Below, piece by piece: positions 1 through 10,700 of a DNA stretch of 11,322 nt. How positions within the stretch are numbered: the first letter of the stretch is position 1; each line of letters begins with the position of its first letter. The notes under the pieces are model-generated. The model was not told the origin of the DNA. It was given only the letters and a program-made list of their open reading frames with translations, and searched no databases. The position numbers and the translations under genes are program-made. Source of the stretch: an uncultured Cytophagaceae bacterium (GTDB lineage Bacteria; Bacteroidota; Bacteroidia; Cytophagales; Spirosomataceae); NCBI GenBank assembly GCA_903960725.1, contig CAJCBY010000397.1, forward strand, positions 1 through 11,322. Direction: 5' to 3'.

Positions 1-796
1 CTACCGCTAATTTCAAGCGCATATTCGCTGCAAAAATCGCTAAGACTGCGGGGAGCAAAACGAACAATAACGCCGGCTTTAAAGCCGCTCTATGTTTCCA
101 AATTAGTCCGGTGAAAAATAAGACAATAATCAAAGCAAATCCCACATAGGTGGAGCGCGTGTTCATTAAAAAGAGACCAAACACCCCCATGCAAAGGGTG
201 ATGATTCCGGCGATTTTGCCTAGCCATTTGGCAGACATAATTACATACATCGCAAACGGAATCAGAATCAAAAGCGACGCCGCGGTCACGTTCTTATTTC
301 CATGGTATTTATTCAGCCCAAGGATGGCCGCGTCTAAATTCATCGTGCGCAGATTCGCCGAGAAAGTTTTCAAAACGTAAATAGAATCGAAAAATAAATA
401 GGCGGTAATACAATATGCAATCCCCGTAAAAAGAAACGTGCGGTCTTGGTTATAATACAGAATCGAGAGATTCAAAAAGACGAAATAAGTGGTGATCAAG
501 CGGGCCAAAGTCACCAACGTCTCCGTGGGATTAATCGCATACACATACGAGCCTATCGCCCAAAAAACCAACAGCGAAAACACCCAGGTAAACTTGAAGG
601 AAAGTACATGTTTTATCGCCTCCTCATAAACTTTATACCGTAGCGCAATAAAGGCCACCATCGCTAAACTCAAGCTGCTCGAATACAACCACTGCGCACC
701 CATCACATCAGATCCGCCCATGTCTGGGATGAAGTAAACGGCCAGGTAGAGGACGCTGGCTAAAATCGCGATGAAGGAGGAGAGGGTGGGTTTCAT
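1..796 (-). CDS. O-antigen ligase / Wzy-like polymerase family membrane protein, 5' part (runs off left edge)
   Basis: An ATG at 796 opens a frame that stays open to base 1, giving 265 residues with no stop. The product is strongly hydrophobic, with about nine likely membrane segments (roughly residues 5-23, 38-53, 68-87, 95-114, 120-142, 171-188, 191-210, 215-232 and 241-258). The stretch HGNKNVTAASLLILIP (165-180) resembles the G-N-x-N-x-x-A motif of O-antigen ligase and Wzy polymerase proteins. NTRSTYVGF (212-220) resembles the T/S-R motif at the start of the Wzy_C domain, where an arginine faces the periplasm. Such proteins transfer polyprenyl-linked glycan to lipid A core or polymerise O-antigen or capsule units at the inner membrane. 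The C-terminal half, with the conserved histidine region and any TPR tail, is outside the window, so ligase and polymerase cannot be told apart. No Shine-Dalgarno motif precedes the ATG. G+C is about 45% in a hand count of 240 bases, higher than in the giant gene. Confidence 0.75.
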   Translation of the reverse strand, partial: MKPTLSSFIAILASVLYLAVYFIPDMGGSDVMGAQWLYSSSLSLAMVAFIALRYKVYEEAIKHVLSFKFTWVFSLLVFWAIGSYVYAINPTETLVTLARLITTYFVFLNLSILYYNQDRTFLFTGIAYCITAYLFFDSIYVLKTFSANLRTMNLDAAILGLNKYHGNKNVTAASLLILIPFAMYVIMSAKWLGKIAGIITLCMGVFGLFLMNTRSTYVGFALIIVLFFTGLIWKHRAALKPALLFVLLPAVLAIFAANMRLKLAV

Positions 797-959
797 GGTG
801 CAATTTAATAATTTATATCTTTCAACGTTTATCTATGACTTTAGAATGATTCAACAGAAAAATGCATTAAATATATTTTCAAAGAGCTTATATACTCTTA
901 GAAGGTTGCCTTTAAAGCGGAAACAGGGATGACCCCTAGCCAATATTTGGAGAGTTTAT
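797..959 (-). other. AT-rich intergenic leader upstream of the O-antigen ligase-like gene
   Basis: This gap lies between the terminator of the upstream unit and the ATG at 796. It is AT-rich, especially at 800-900, and should hold the promoter of the ligase-like gene because a strong terminator separates that gene from the lipoprotein gene. I searched the minus strand for the Bacteroidota consensus (TTTG or TTG near -33, TAnnTTTG near -7) and found only partial matches with poor spacing, so no promoter is called. A short imperfect inverted repeat, AAGAG / CTCTT around 881-899, is too weak to interpret. Confidence 0.4.
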
Positions 960-992
960 AAAAAAAGAGGCCTAAGTTTCCTCAGGCCTCTT
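960..992 (-). terminator. Rho-independent terminator of the giant-protein / lipoprotein unit
   Basis: Read on the minus strand, a perfect 9-bp stem (AAGAGGCCT at 992-984 paired with AGGCCTCTT at 973-965) encloses a 10-base loop. The T run continues to 960. The hairpin begins about 20 bases after the lipoprotein stop codon. On the plus strand the hairpin is not followed by a T run, so it acts in one direction only. Confidence 0.9.
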
Positions 993-1012
993 CCGTTCAT
1001 TCAAGTTACTAA

Positions 1013-1735
1013 TTACGGAGTCTTAAACTGATACACAACTGTTGTTGATGCATTAGAACCATCGGAAGACCTAATTCTCCAGTAATACACTTTACCCGCT
1101 TCCACTGATACGTCGACTGTAGAAGCTGTGATATCTGTTAAGGCCGCAACAGGCGTTTGCTTGCCATCTACTGCGTCTACGGATACCGTATAAGTTATTT
1201 TATCATTCTCCGGATCAGAGCCCGTCCAAGCTAACGTAACCTTGCCCGCTTTAGGCGTTACAGTTGCGCCTGGCAATGGAGATACGATCGTTGCCGGGAA
1301 AGGAGCAAAATTACTCACCCCTGTTCCTGCTAAATAGAAGTTCCAAGTCTCCGATGTCCCCGTTTGGGTAGTCTTACTAGACTTAGAGGTTAACTTCCAA
1401 GAATAAGGAGTGCCTTTTATTAAATTCACCTTCGTCGTTGTTCCAGTAATTGCCGACACTGTTGTGGTTGTGTTTTTATTTAAGTCGGTCAGCGTCATAT
1501 CATACGACTCTGCGTTTGCTGCTGCCGCCCACGTAAATACCACCTCCATTTGGGTATCTGAAATAACAGTACCAGTTTCACAGGTTTTATTCTTTTCTGG
1601 TGAAGTTAAGGTAACTGCCCCAGGAGGATTCACCGTAGGCGTCGGTGGAACCGGAGTAGGTGCTGGATCGCCTCCAGAACACCCTCCTAATAACATCAAG
1701 CCAATCACGGCTAATAGTCCGATCTGCTTTTTCAT
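1013..1735 (-). CDS. Lipoprotein with two fibronectin type III-like domains
   Basis: The 240-residue product begins with a lipoprotein signal peptide: MKKQ, a hydrophobic core at residues 5-16, and the lipobox LGGC with the acylated cysteine at 19. A flexible Pro/Thr linker (24-39) follows. Two beta-sandwich domains come next. Residues about 40-136 contain Y-S-W and W-N-F strands, and about 145-239 contain LAWTGSDPENDKITYTVSVD and YYWRIRSSDG, a typical Bacteroidota FN3 pattern. No enzyme motif is visible, so a binding or structural role at the outer membrane is inferred. After the cysteine comes SGGD, with only one acidic residue, so the surface-export signal known for Bacteroidota lipoproteins is weak and its orientation is uncertain. 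The ATG lies four bases after the stop of the giant gene, without a Shine-Dalgarno motif, so translational coupling is likely. A terminator follows directly. It may be a partner or anchor of the giant protein, but nothing in the sequence proves this. Confidence 0.85.
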   Translation of the reverse strand: MKKQIGLLAVIGLMLLGGCSGGDPAPTPVPPTPTVNPPGAVTLTSPEKNKTCETGTVISDTQMEVVFTWAAAANAESYDMTLTDLNKNTTTTVSAITGTTTKVNLIKGTPYSWKLTSKSSKTTQTGTSETWNFYLAGTGVSNFAPFPATIVSPLPGATVTPKAGKVTLAWTGSDPENDKITYTVSVDAVDGKQTPVAALTDITASTVDVSVEAGKVYYWRIRSSDGSNASTTVVYQFKTP

Positions 1736-1739
1736 ATTC

Positions 1740-4700
1740 TTATTGTTTAACTACTTTAACTGTTTTACGTACACTCTCTCCCAGTAACTGAACTACATAA
1801 GTTCCCGTAGGCATGGTAGATAAATCTATAGCGATTTGTCTAGAAGCTGGAATTTGTACTTTTTGGTCTAACATCGTCATTAATGACGCACTATTAACTG
1901 AGACATAAACCTCAGAATCGCGGCCAGGAATATTCACGTAGAAGATACCTGTGGTAGGATTTGGATAGGTTACCACTTCCTCAGATATAAATACCTCTTT
2001 CGTGTAATTGCCTTGGCATGCTAAATCGGTTGAAACAACGATTCTATTTAGACCTGTATTCAACGCCTTACTAAATGTGTTACTGAACACAGTTTCTGTT
2101 TGTCCATTAATAGTCACATTAAATTTAGACGCCCCGGTCATATCTAACTTAATCGTGTTAGCTATTGGATCTACAACGCTATTCGTTTTCAATGGCTCAG
2201 GTTCCTTAATTGTTACCTCGAAGCATTGCTCGTAACCCGTCTTTCCTGCAATTGTCACACATACAGTATAAGTTCCTTTCGCTAAACTACCTAAGATGTA
2301 GGTAGTTGATTTCTTCCCTTCTAAAATCTCCGTTTTAGTGAATGAATTTGGTCCTGTAGTCTTGATTGTATAATCTAGAGAAGTATTCAATACTCTCACA
2401 GAGAAAGAACCAGAGTTGTTGCCCACACAAGTTGCAGATAATGAAGAAACACGGTAGTTAGTTGCTGGTAAGCTAAACATAGCCACACCAGTTACGTCTA
2501 CCACAGAACCTGGAGCCGAACCAATCTCTTTATCTACATCATCAAAAATTCCATCACCGTCTGAATCATCACAGCTATCTCCTTGTCCATCTCCATCGGT
2601 GTCCTTCTGGTTAGCATTCGGTGTGATAGGGCAATTATCAGCTGTATCAGCAACACCATCTCCATCTGTATCTGTAGCTGGAGTAGTAACAATAGCCGAT
2701 ATTTGAGTTACCAAAGGTTTTGCCTCAGGAACAAATAATGTTTTCTGAGAAGTAACTAAAGGTACCTCAACGGCTCCATCCTTCGCATTGGTGATCTTAA
2801 CTTTTACCTCATACACATTGTCCTTATTTGCGTCAGTTGGTTTTTCAAAATCAGGAGCTACCTTGAAGTTCAACGTACCTGTTACAGGATCAATAGTAAA
2901 TAACGCGGCATCTGCTCCTCCAGAAATCTCATACACGAATCCGGTTGAGTTAGCCAATTCCGTTCTCATGAAAGAACTGTAATTTAAATTCGCCTGTGTG
3001 TCTTCATAAACGACATCGTAAACACTTACTTTGAACGACTGTTCTAGGCTAGTATTAGGAATGTCTATCACATTAATGACAACGTTTGTCGAATCACTTG
3101 CTGATCCATCACTTGACTTAATTTTAAGTGTATGGGACTTAGCCGTTTCATAATCCAGGGCTGATTTCAACGTCAAGACATTACCATTCTTTAATTCGAA
3201 TAAACCATCACCGTTACCTCCAGCTATTGAATAGGTAACCGTAGTCGCGCCTTCTGGATCGACTGATTTTAGCGTAACTAAAGCAGTCGCGATAGCTAAA
3301 TCTTCTTTAACACTTATAGGTGTTACAGCATCGATTCTAGGCCCCTCATTGACGTTCGTAATATTAACCGTGACATCACCTACAGTCGTTGCAATGCCGT
3401 CAGATACAGCAACAGAAACCGTGAACTTTGCTGTCGTTTCAAAATCAAGCCTTTCCGGGTTTTTCACTTTTAAATTACCCGCTAAACTATCGACTTCAAA
3501 GACATCCTTAAAGGTCAATACACTGTACTTCAGTACATCACTATCGCCGTCAGTCGCACTAATATTGCCTACGCTGGTTCCCGCTTTCGAATTCTCAGGA
3601 AGCGTGAAGCTATTAGTACCTAAAACAGGTACTTTATTAGGCCTTGTTACCGTGATAACTACCGTTCCAGTTATTGTACCTGCAGCATTTGACGCAGTTA
3701 CCGTAAATGTTGATTTTGCTAACTCTTGGGTAGGGGTACCGTTAATAATACCCGTCGTTGTATCAAGTTTAACTCCCGTTGGTAAAGCTGGGCTAATGCT
3801 GAATTTGGTAGCAAATCCATTCACCTCTGGCACTACATCTGTTATAGGGGAGTCCTTACTAAATACTAAAGGTCCCGGATACTTAACTGAGGTAGGAGGT
3901 TTAGATAAGTCAAACAAGTTGATCTTAATCGTTGCATTTGTGCTTCCTACACCATCAGAAACTGCCACCACTAAATCTAAGCTAGGTAGGTTTTTGTAAA
4001 TCAATACCGCTGGGTCTTTTACTTTAATTATACCCGATAAAGAGTCGATTTCAAAGGTTAACTGGTAAGATGATAAGGAGAATCTTAGCGGTTGGTTTTC
4101 AGCATCTGTAGCTAAGACTTTACCCACTACTGTTCCCTTAGGAGCACCCTCTCTGATACTAAATTCTTTCGTACTCACAACTGGTGTGGCATTAACCTTA
4201 ATACCTGAAGCGTTTAGAACAAAGTTCTTTTCTACAGAGAATGCAGATCCTGCGTAAGAAGCATCCACCGCTTGAACTGACCAATAATACGTTCCATTAG
4301 GTAAGCTCAATCTCCATTTCAAGTTATGCTCAGCATTACCTTTATCCCCCGTTTTACGCGTACCATCGGTATTCGCATTTGGCGACATAATTTCATCGCC
4401 ACCTGGAGTGGTTCCGATTCTAAGTGCATAAGTTAATCCTTCAACCGGCGTATGATCATCCGTACTTGCCTTCCAAACAAATTCCACAGGAGTTCTATTA
4501 GCTGCTGTTGTTACACCTGTTAAAATTGTTTGAGATTCAACAACTGGCGTGCTAGGACCAAAATTCTCCACATACTCTAGAACTGGATCAGCAGAGGTAG
4601 TTCCTGTAGACATAACACCTATTTCAGACAAGGCTATCTTCGCTACTTGTGCAGATTGATTCCGAACATTGACATAAGTTCTGAATGTATAAGTACCCAC

Positions 4701-7700
4701 CTTGTCTTTATTTTCACCAGAAAGTGCGAAATCTAAATCACCATCACCATCTAAATCACCAAATTCAACTTCTGCGTTAATTACATCGCTTACATTAAAT
4801 TTACTATCCACATACTTTTGAGTCAATGGATTGAATTCAGACAACTTAGTGGTTTCACCTTGTCCTTCGATTGTACCTGAATACAATAAATCACTGTATC
4901 CATCACCGTTAAAGTCCCCTAAATCAACTTTGCTATTTCTAGCAGGTAAGAGGCCCAGATTACTTAATTTAGGCCATCCAGTTTTACCTTGCTTCGTTTG
5001 ATTCATGTAGATTTCAAAGACATCACCTGTCGCGCTAGTTCCTGAGATGACAGCATCCAAATCTCCATCTGAATCAAAGTCAATTAAATCGGCTGAACCA
5101 TCTTTAACAGCAAGCAAATTATCAGTAGTGGCCGTAAATGTATACGCTCCACCTAAGGTAGTCGTGTTTTTGTAAACAAATGACCTATATCCTGAAGATG
5201 AACTAAATCCACTCACAATTAAATCGATATCTTGATCATTATCAATATCCCCTAAATCAAACACTGCAGAGTTCAAGGTGACAATTTGCGATGATAAATC
5301 GGTAGGGGTGAAATTACCTGTCGCTTTATCAAATGAATAAACAACTAAGCTAAATTTACCAGAAGAGAAGCTACTTGTTAAACCAGCTACTACCACTTCC
5401 GCTTGTCCATCATTATTCAAATCTACAACTCGCGCCTTTGCTCTAAATAAACCAACTCCAAGGTCCTTAACGTTGTAAATACTTGAATTTGTACCAGTAC
5501 CTGGATTAGGAGCAGGAGGAGTAGTTGATGTACTCGTCGAACTGTTCGCTGTGGTAGGAGGAATCGTCATGAATACTTTAATTCCATACGATGTTCCAAA
5601 TAAGTTATTAATAACCACATCTGGTTTACCATCCCCATTTATATCCCCTGTCTGTGCATTCGAAATTTTATCTACTTGACTTAGTGGATTAGAATTATCC
5701 GTTGCCAAGCGCTTAGTATCGAATTTCATTAATTTAGGAATCCCTGATTGAGTAGAAGAACCATAAATTAAATCTAAATCCTTATCGTTATCAACATCGA
5801 CTAATTTGATAACAGGATTAGGGAGTGCAGCAATCGAACGGTCAATAATTCCTCCTTGATTTAAGATTTTCCAATCATATAATAATTGGAATTTATCTTC
5901 AATCGCGAATTGTCCACCCTTCAATCCATTATCCACTGCTTGTACCGACCAGTAATAATTACCTGGATCAAGTTGTGTTTCAAAGAAATTAGTATAAATA
6001 GGTGCTGTTTTAACAATTAAACGAGTCCCCGTTACTAAATCGCTTTCCGTATTTGATAACTCTGTACCACCTTTCGACGTACCTAGACGAACTACATAGC
6101 CTAATGTCGTTGATTTATCATCAGTAGGCGCATTCCAACTTAATCGGACTTTACCATTGCCCAAGTTTTCAGTTTTTAACCCTGAAATTGCAGATGGTGC
6201 CTCATTCTTATTGTACTTAATATCCGCTTCATACAATAAGGTCTTAGACCCACTTCCTTCTAAACCAGTAATAAATAAGTCTAAGTCGCCATCCATATCA
6301 TAATCCACCCAATCTGCTGTTGAATTACGTAAACCTTTTAATACAACTGGGGATTCTTTAAATCCTCCTTCAGGGGTTTGGATAAATAACTTCGTTTGAG
6401 GTGTTCCTTTAGAATCTTCACCCGTAAAGACTAAGTCATCCTTACCATCATTATTAAAGTCTCCTACAGCGATATCGCCATTCTTCAACATAGGGAACCC
6501 GTACTGAGATATTGTTAAATTTCGCTGAGCGACATTATCATAATAAGAGGAGATTCCTAGAGCTGCCCCATTATTCGTAGAAAGAATGATGTTTCCCTTA
6601 TCGTCTTCACCAGAATTAATAACAGTCAATCTACCTTGTGAATTAGCCCCGAAATTCGCAACCACTAAAGAAGAATTTAATAAATTCCACTGAATCTGGG
6701 AATTATTATTCATGTTGTTATTATTCGTAACCGGTGTTGGAATATACGTATTCAACCAAAGTCCGCCTACTGCAGAACCGCTCGCCGCCTGTCCTGAATA
6801 AATAATGTCATTATCCCCATCTAAATCATAATCAACAATTTTCAAGTCTCCATTAATGAATCCTGATGCCCCTTGAGATGAGCCATTTTGATTCATCATC
6901 ATTCCTCCATTGGCTGAAAGATTCCCGTTTTCTACAATGAAATTGCCTTTCCCCTCTTCCTTGAAGCATAGGTAGAATTGGAATTGATCTCTCTCATCAA
7001 GACCTGAAATAGCTAAATCAATATCACCATCATTATCTAAATCACCCCAAGCCATTTTACTTGCATATAATTGAGGTAAACCGTAATCGTTAGTATCTTC
7101 AAAATACTCGCCTTTAACATTTAGATATAATTTAGTTTGAGGCTTGTTATTAAAACCAGATACCACTAAGTCAATGTATCCATCTTTATTAATATCAACC
7201 CATGATAAATCTCCATCCGTTAAGAAGGCGATATTTTGATTGATGTTCTTGAATACCCCTTGATTATTTTGGTAGATAGCTGTTACAGCACCTGTTGTTG
7301 CACTTTCTCCCATTACAGCTACGTCTTGGTCGCCATCACGGTCGTAATCACCCCATGCTACTGCACCATTAGCTAATCCCACAAATGGATTCTCCTTCAA
7401 TGTCAACGTAGTATTGTTATCCAATATCTTTAAGGTCAACTCACTAGTAGCATTTAAATTCGCTCCTACGGCTGTGCCTACCTTCGCGATAATGGTTTCA
7501 TCTTCCTCATTTAAATCTTCGTCTAAACCTTGAATCGTAAGTTTAGCTTCAGACGCCCCAGCTGGGATAATAATTTGTGGAGAAAGCTGGTATTTCAATA
7601 CGCGGTGATTCATCCGATCAGTCACATACATGTTGCCTTCCGAATCAAAACCTATACCATTTGCTTGACTAATTCCTGTAGCAACCACAACCCCTACTGT

Positions 7701-10700
7701 AGCATTAGGAGCCCACCTTGTTACGCGACCATTAGCTGCTTCCGCAACAAATACATTCTCTTTTGCATCTACATAGATTCCTTGCGGATCCCCTAATTGA
7801 TTCGGAGCAGAACCAAACCAATTACCTCCTGCTACAATCGTTGGTTTTGTAGCACCTGGAGCCCATTTTTGAACAGCATGGTTATGGTTAGTTGTAACAT
7901 AAACATTACCTGTCGCATCCACAAACAAGCCTTGTGGCCAATTCAATCTAAGGTTATTTTCCGAAGGTGTAAGAGCTGAATTATAAGTATCGCCTCCAGC
8001 TACTAACGTACCTGTTGTAGCGTTAGGGGCCCATCTAACAACTCGGTTATTGGCATTGTCAGTAATGAAGATATTGCCTGACCCATCCACAAATAATCCA
8101 TTCGAATTACCTAGCTGATTAAGCGCATTTCCAGAACCATTTCCTCCGGCAACAACCACACCCGCAGTGGCTCCTTTAGCCCATTTAACTACTCGATTGC
8201 TTTGGTTATCTATTACAAAAACATTTTCATTGGCATCCACATAAATACCACGAGGATTTTGTAATTGATTTAAGTTGTTACCCCACCAATTACCGCCGGC
8301 TACTACTGTTCCTGTTGTATCGCCCGGTGCCCATCTAGTTACGCGAGGGTTATTATTACTAGAAACATAAACTGTACCATTTGGAGTAACAAACATCCCT
8401 TCTGGATAGTCAACCTTGTTGAATTCATTCCCTTGGCCATTTCCACCCGCAACTACTTTTGTGCTACCCTTACCCGGGAAGTCTACGGTATAATCTTCTT
8501 GTAGTGTTGCTTGTCCCGTAAATCCAAAACTTAATACCGCATCGCGTGAAGATGGTGCAGAAAGCTTCGCTAAGATAGATGTTGATTTATGCTCTGGGAA
8601 ATCCTTCAAATCAGTAGAAAGAGTTACCACAGGATTATCGTCACTTTCCAATAAGGCTATCACCGAATCTATTGCAACCGTAGCATTCGTTATGGCACTT
8701 ACTTTAAACTTAATCGATTCAAGCACCTCGACTGCGGTATCATCTAACCCTTTTGTTGAAATAGTTATTGTACCTGAAGACGCTCCCTTGGCTATCTTCA
8801 ACTCCTTAGATGATACCTTGTATTCTGTAGTTTCACTTGCAGTGCCTGATACTACAAAAGTTAACGCCACCTCTTTACCTGATACTACAGGAACCGTATA
8901 AGACGTGTTTGCAGGTGAGTTATTAGGTGTACTTCCAGTATTGGAAGCTGTTCCTGCATTAATCACCGTGGACATTGAAGCGGTTAGGACTAAATCATTA
9001 GCGGCATTTTCTACAATTCTTGGACGACTTAAGCTCAATCTCACTACAGGAGCAAGATCATCATCAGAAATCGAAAGCGTAGTGGAAACTGTTCCTACAG
9101 CTGTTGCATTAGTCACATTCTTGCCTGTAATAATGATGGTTTCATCCTCTTCATCGATAGCGTCATCTACCGTTGTGATCGTTGCTTTTCCTGAAAGATC
9201 CCCCGCTTTTACCACAATTTGTGGATTCAATAAGAAACGAAGCACACGGTGATTATTACGCTCTACAACGTAAAGATTTCCTTTGCCATCAAAGGACATT
9301 GCGGTAAGGTTATTTATTCCACTAGCAACGACAACTCCTGTCTTTGCTCCTGGAGCCCATTTAGTGACGCGACCATTGCCCCCTTCACCCACAAATACGT
9401 TTCCTTCATCGTCCACATAGATTGCTTCGGGATTCGCTAATTGATCTGCACGACTTCCCCACCAATTACCGCCTGCAACTATTTCAGGTTGCGTAGCACC
9501 TGGCGCCCATTTTTGTACCGCATGATTCCAGTTAGATGCCGCATAAACATTGCCTGCTTTATCTACAAATACAGCACCTGGATTATTAAGTTTAGCTGTT
9601 TCAGTACTTGCATTATACGTAGCACCACCCGCAACTGTAACACCTGTGGTATAGGCCCCTGAAGAATTTTTCGCCCATTTCTGGATACGGTCATTGTTTC
9701 TATCAGCTACAAATATACTTCCTGCGTCATCAACAAAGATGCCTGTAGGATTACTAAATTTATTAGCTTCACTGCCAGAACTTTGGCTTCCTGCAACAAT
9801 AGTTCCTACTAGCGATCCTTTAGTGTACCTAACAATGTTGTTAGCAAACCCGGAGATGGCATAAAGAGTTTCATCCTTATCCACAAAAATACCCATTGGA
9901 TTTCTAATCAAATTATTTTGGCCTTGTGTCCAATCATCCCCGGCAACTATCGTTCCTGTTGTATCACCTGGGGCCCATCTGGTAACTTTAGCATTATTTT
10001 GTGACGAAACAAATACAGTTCCATTGGCTAAAACGGATACGCCCCAAGGGCTACCCACTTTATTTCTCTCCCCTCCGTCACCTTTACCACCGGCAACTAC
10101 CGTAAACTCTCCTTTTCCAGCAAAGTCCAGAGTATAATCATCCGATATTTTAGCTGAACCTTCAAGGCCTAATTCTACGATGACATCTCTAGATGCGGCA
10201 GTAGGCAACTTAACCTCTATCTCTTGTGTAGTATTTTTCTCTGTTATCGTTGCTTTTGAGCTAGCGATAGAATAAGTAGGCGCATCGTCACTTTCTACAA
10301 AAGTAGTCACTGTACTTGTTTGAGCCGTCGCATTCGTTATTGCTTTAACAGCAAACACAATGCTCTCTAATGGCTCTACAGTTGTATCATTAAGATTACG
10401 CGTTGAAATAGTTAGCGCACCAGAGCTTTTGCCCTTTGCGATAGTAATTGTATTACTTGAAATAGTATACTCACTAGAGGCAACCGCAGTTCCTGATGTT
10501 TCAAATAATACCGTAATGTCTTTATCCGAAACTATCGAAGGTGTTGCTGTCAATACTAAATCTGTAGAAGAGTTTTCTACAATAGTAGGAGAGCTAAACT
10601 TAAACGACACCACTGGAGCTGTATCATTATCGACAATAGTAATGGTATTAGAGGCACTGCTGCTAAGCGCCACATTGGTAACAGTAGTAGGAGTTAAAAT

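Noticed and set aside
150-643. Two short plus-strand open frames at 150-380 and 446-643.
   Set aside because: They lie opposite the O-antigen ligase-like gene, whose frame is open, hydrophobic and recognisable, so these are shadows.
797-900. Partial Bacteroidota promoter matches on the minus strand, such as TATATTTA near 860-875 and a TTG followed by TAGATAAA near 828-858.
   Set aside because: None pairs a -33 element with a TAnnTTTG element at suitable spacing, so a promoter call would be a guess.
917-940. Short inverted repeat AGGG / CCCT in the intergenic region as a possible regulatory RNA hairpin.
   Set aside because: The stem is only about four base pairs with no T run and no match to any RNA family I know.
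1410-1787. Plus-strand open frame of 125 codons opposite the lipoprotein gene.
   Set aside because: It is the antisense of a well-supported lipoprotein and the end of the giant gene. Its Val/Phe/Thr-rich product has no recognisable domain.
3349-3999. Plus-strand open frame of 216 codons inside the cadherin region.
   Set aside because: It is a shadow of the minus-strand cadherin repeats. The product is a biased Val/Thr/Ser/Leu sequence with no domain, and the minus frame is clearly coding.
7530-9662. Several plus-strand open frames (7530-7796, 7797-7979, 8692-9252, 9249-9662) with partly similar products.
   Set aside because: Their similarity to one another reflects antisense reading of the NHL and Calx-beta DNA repeats; none shows a start context or a domain.
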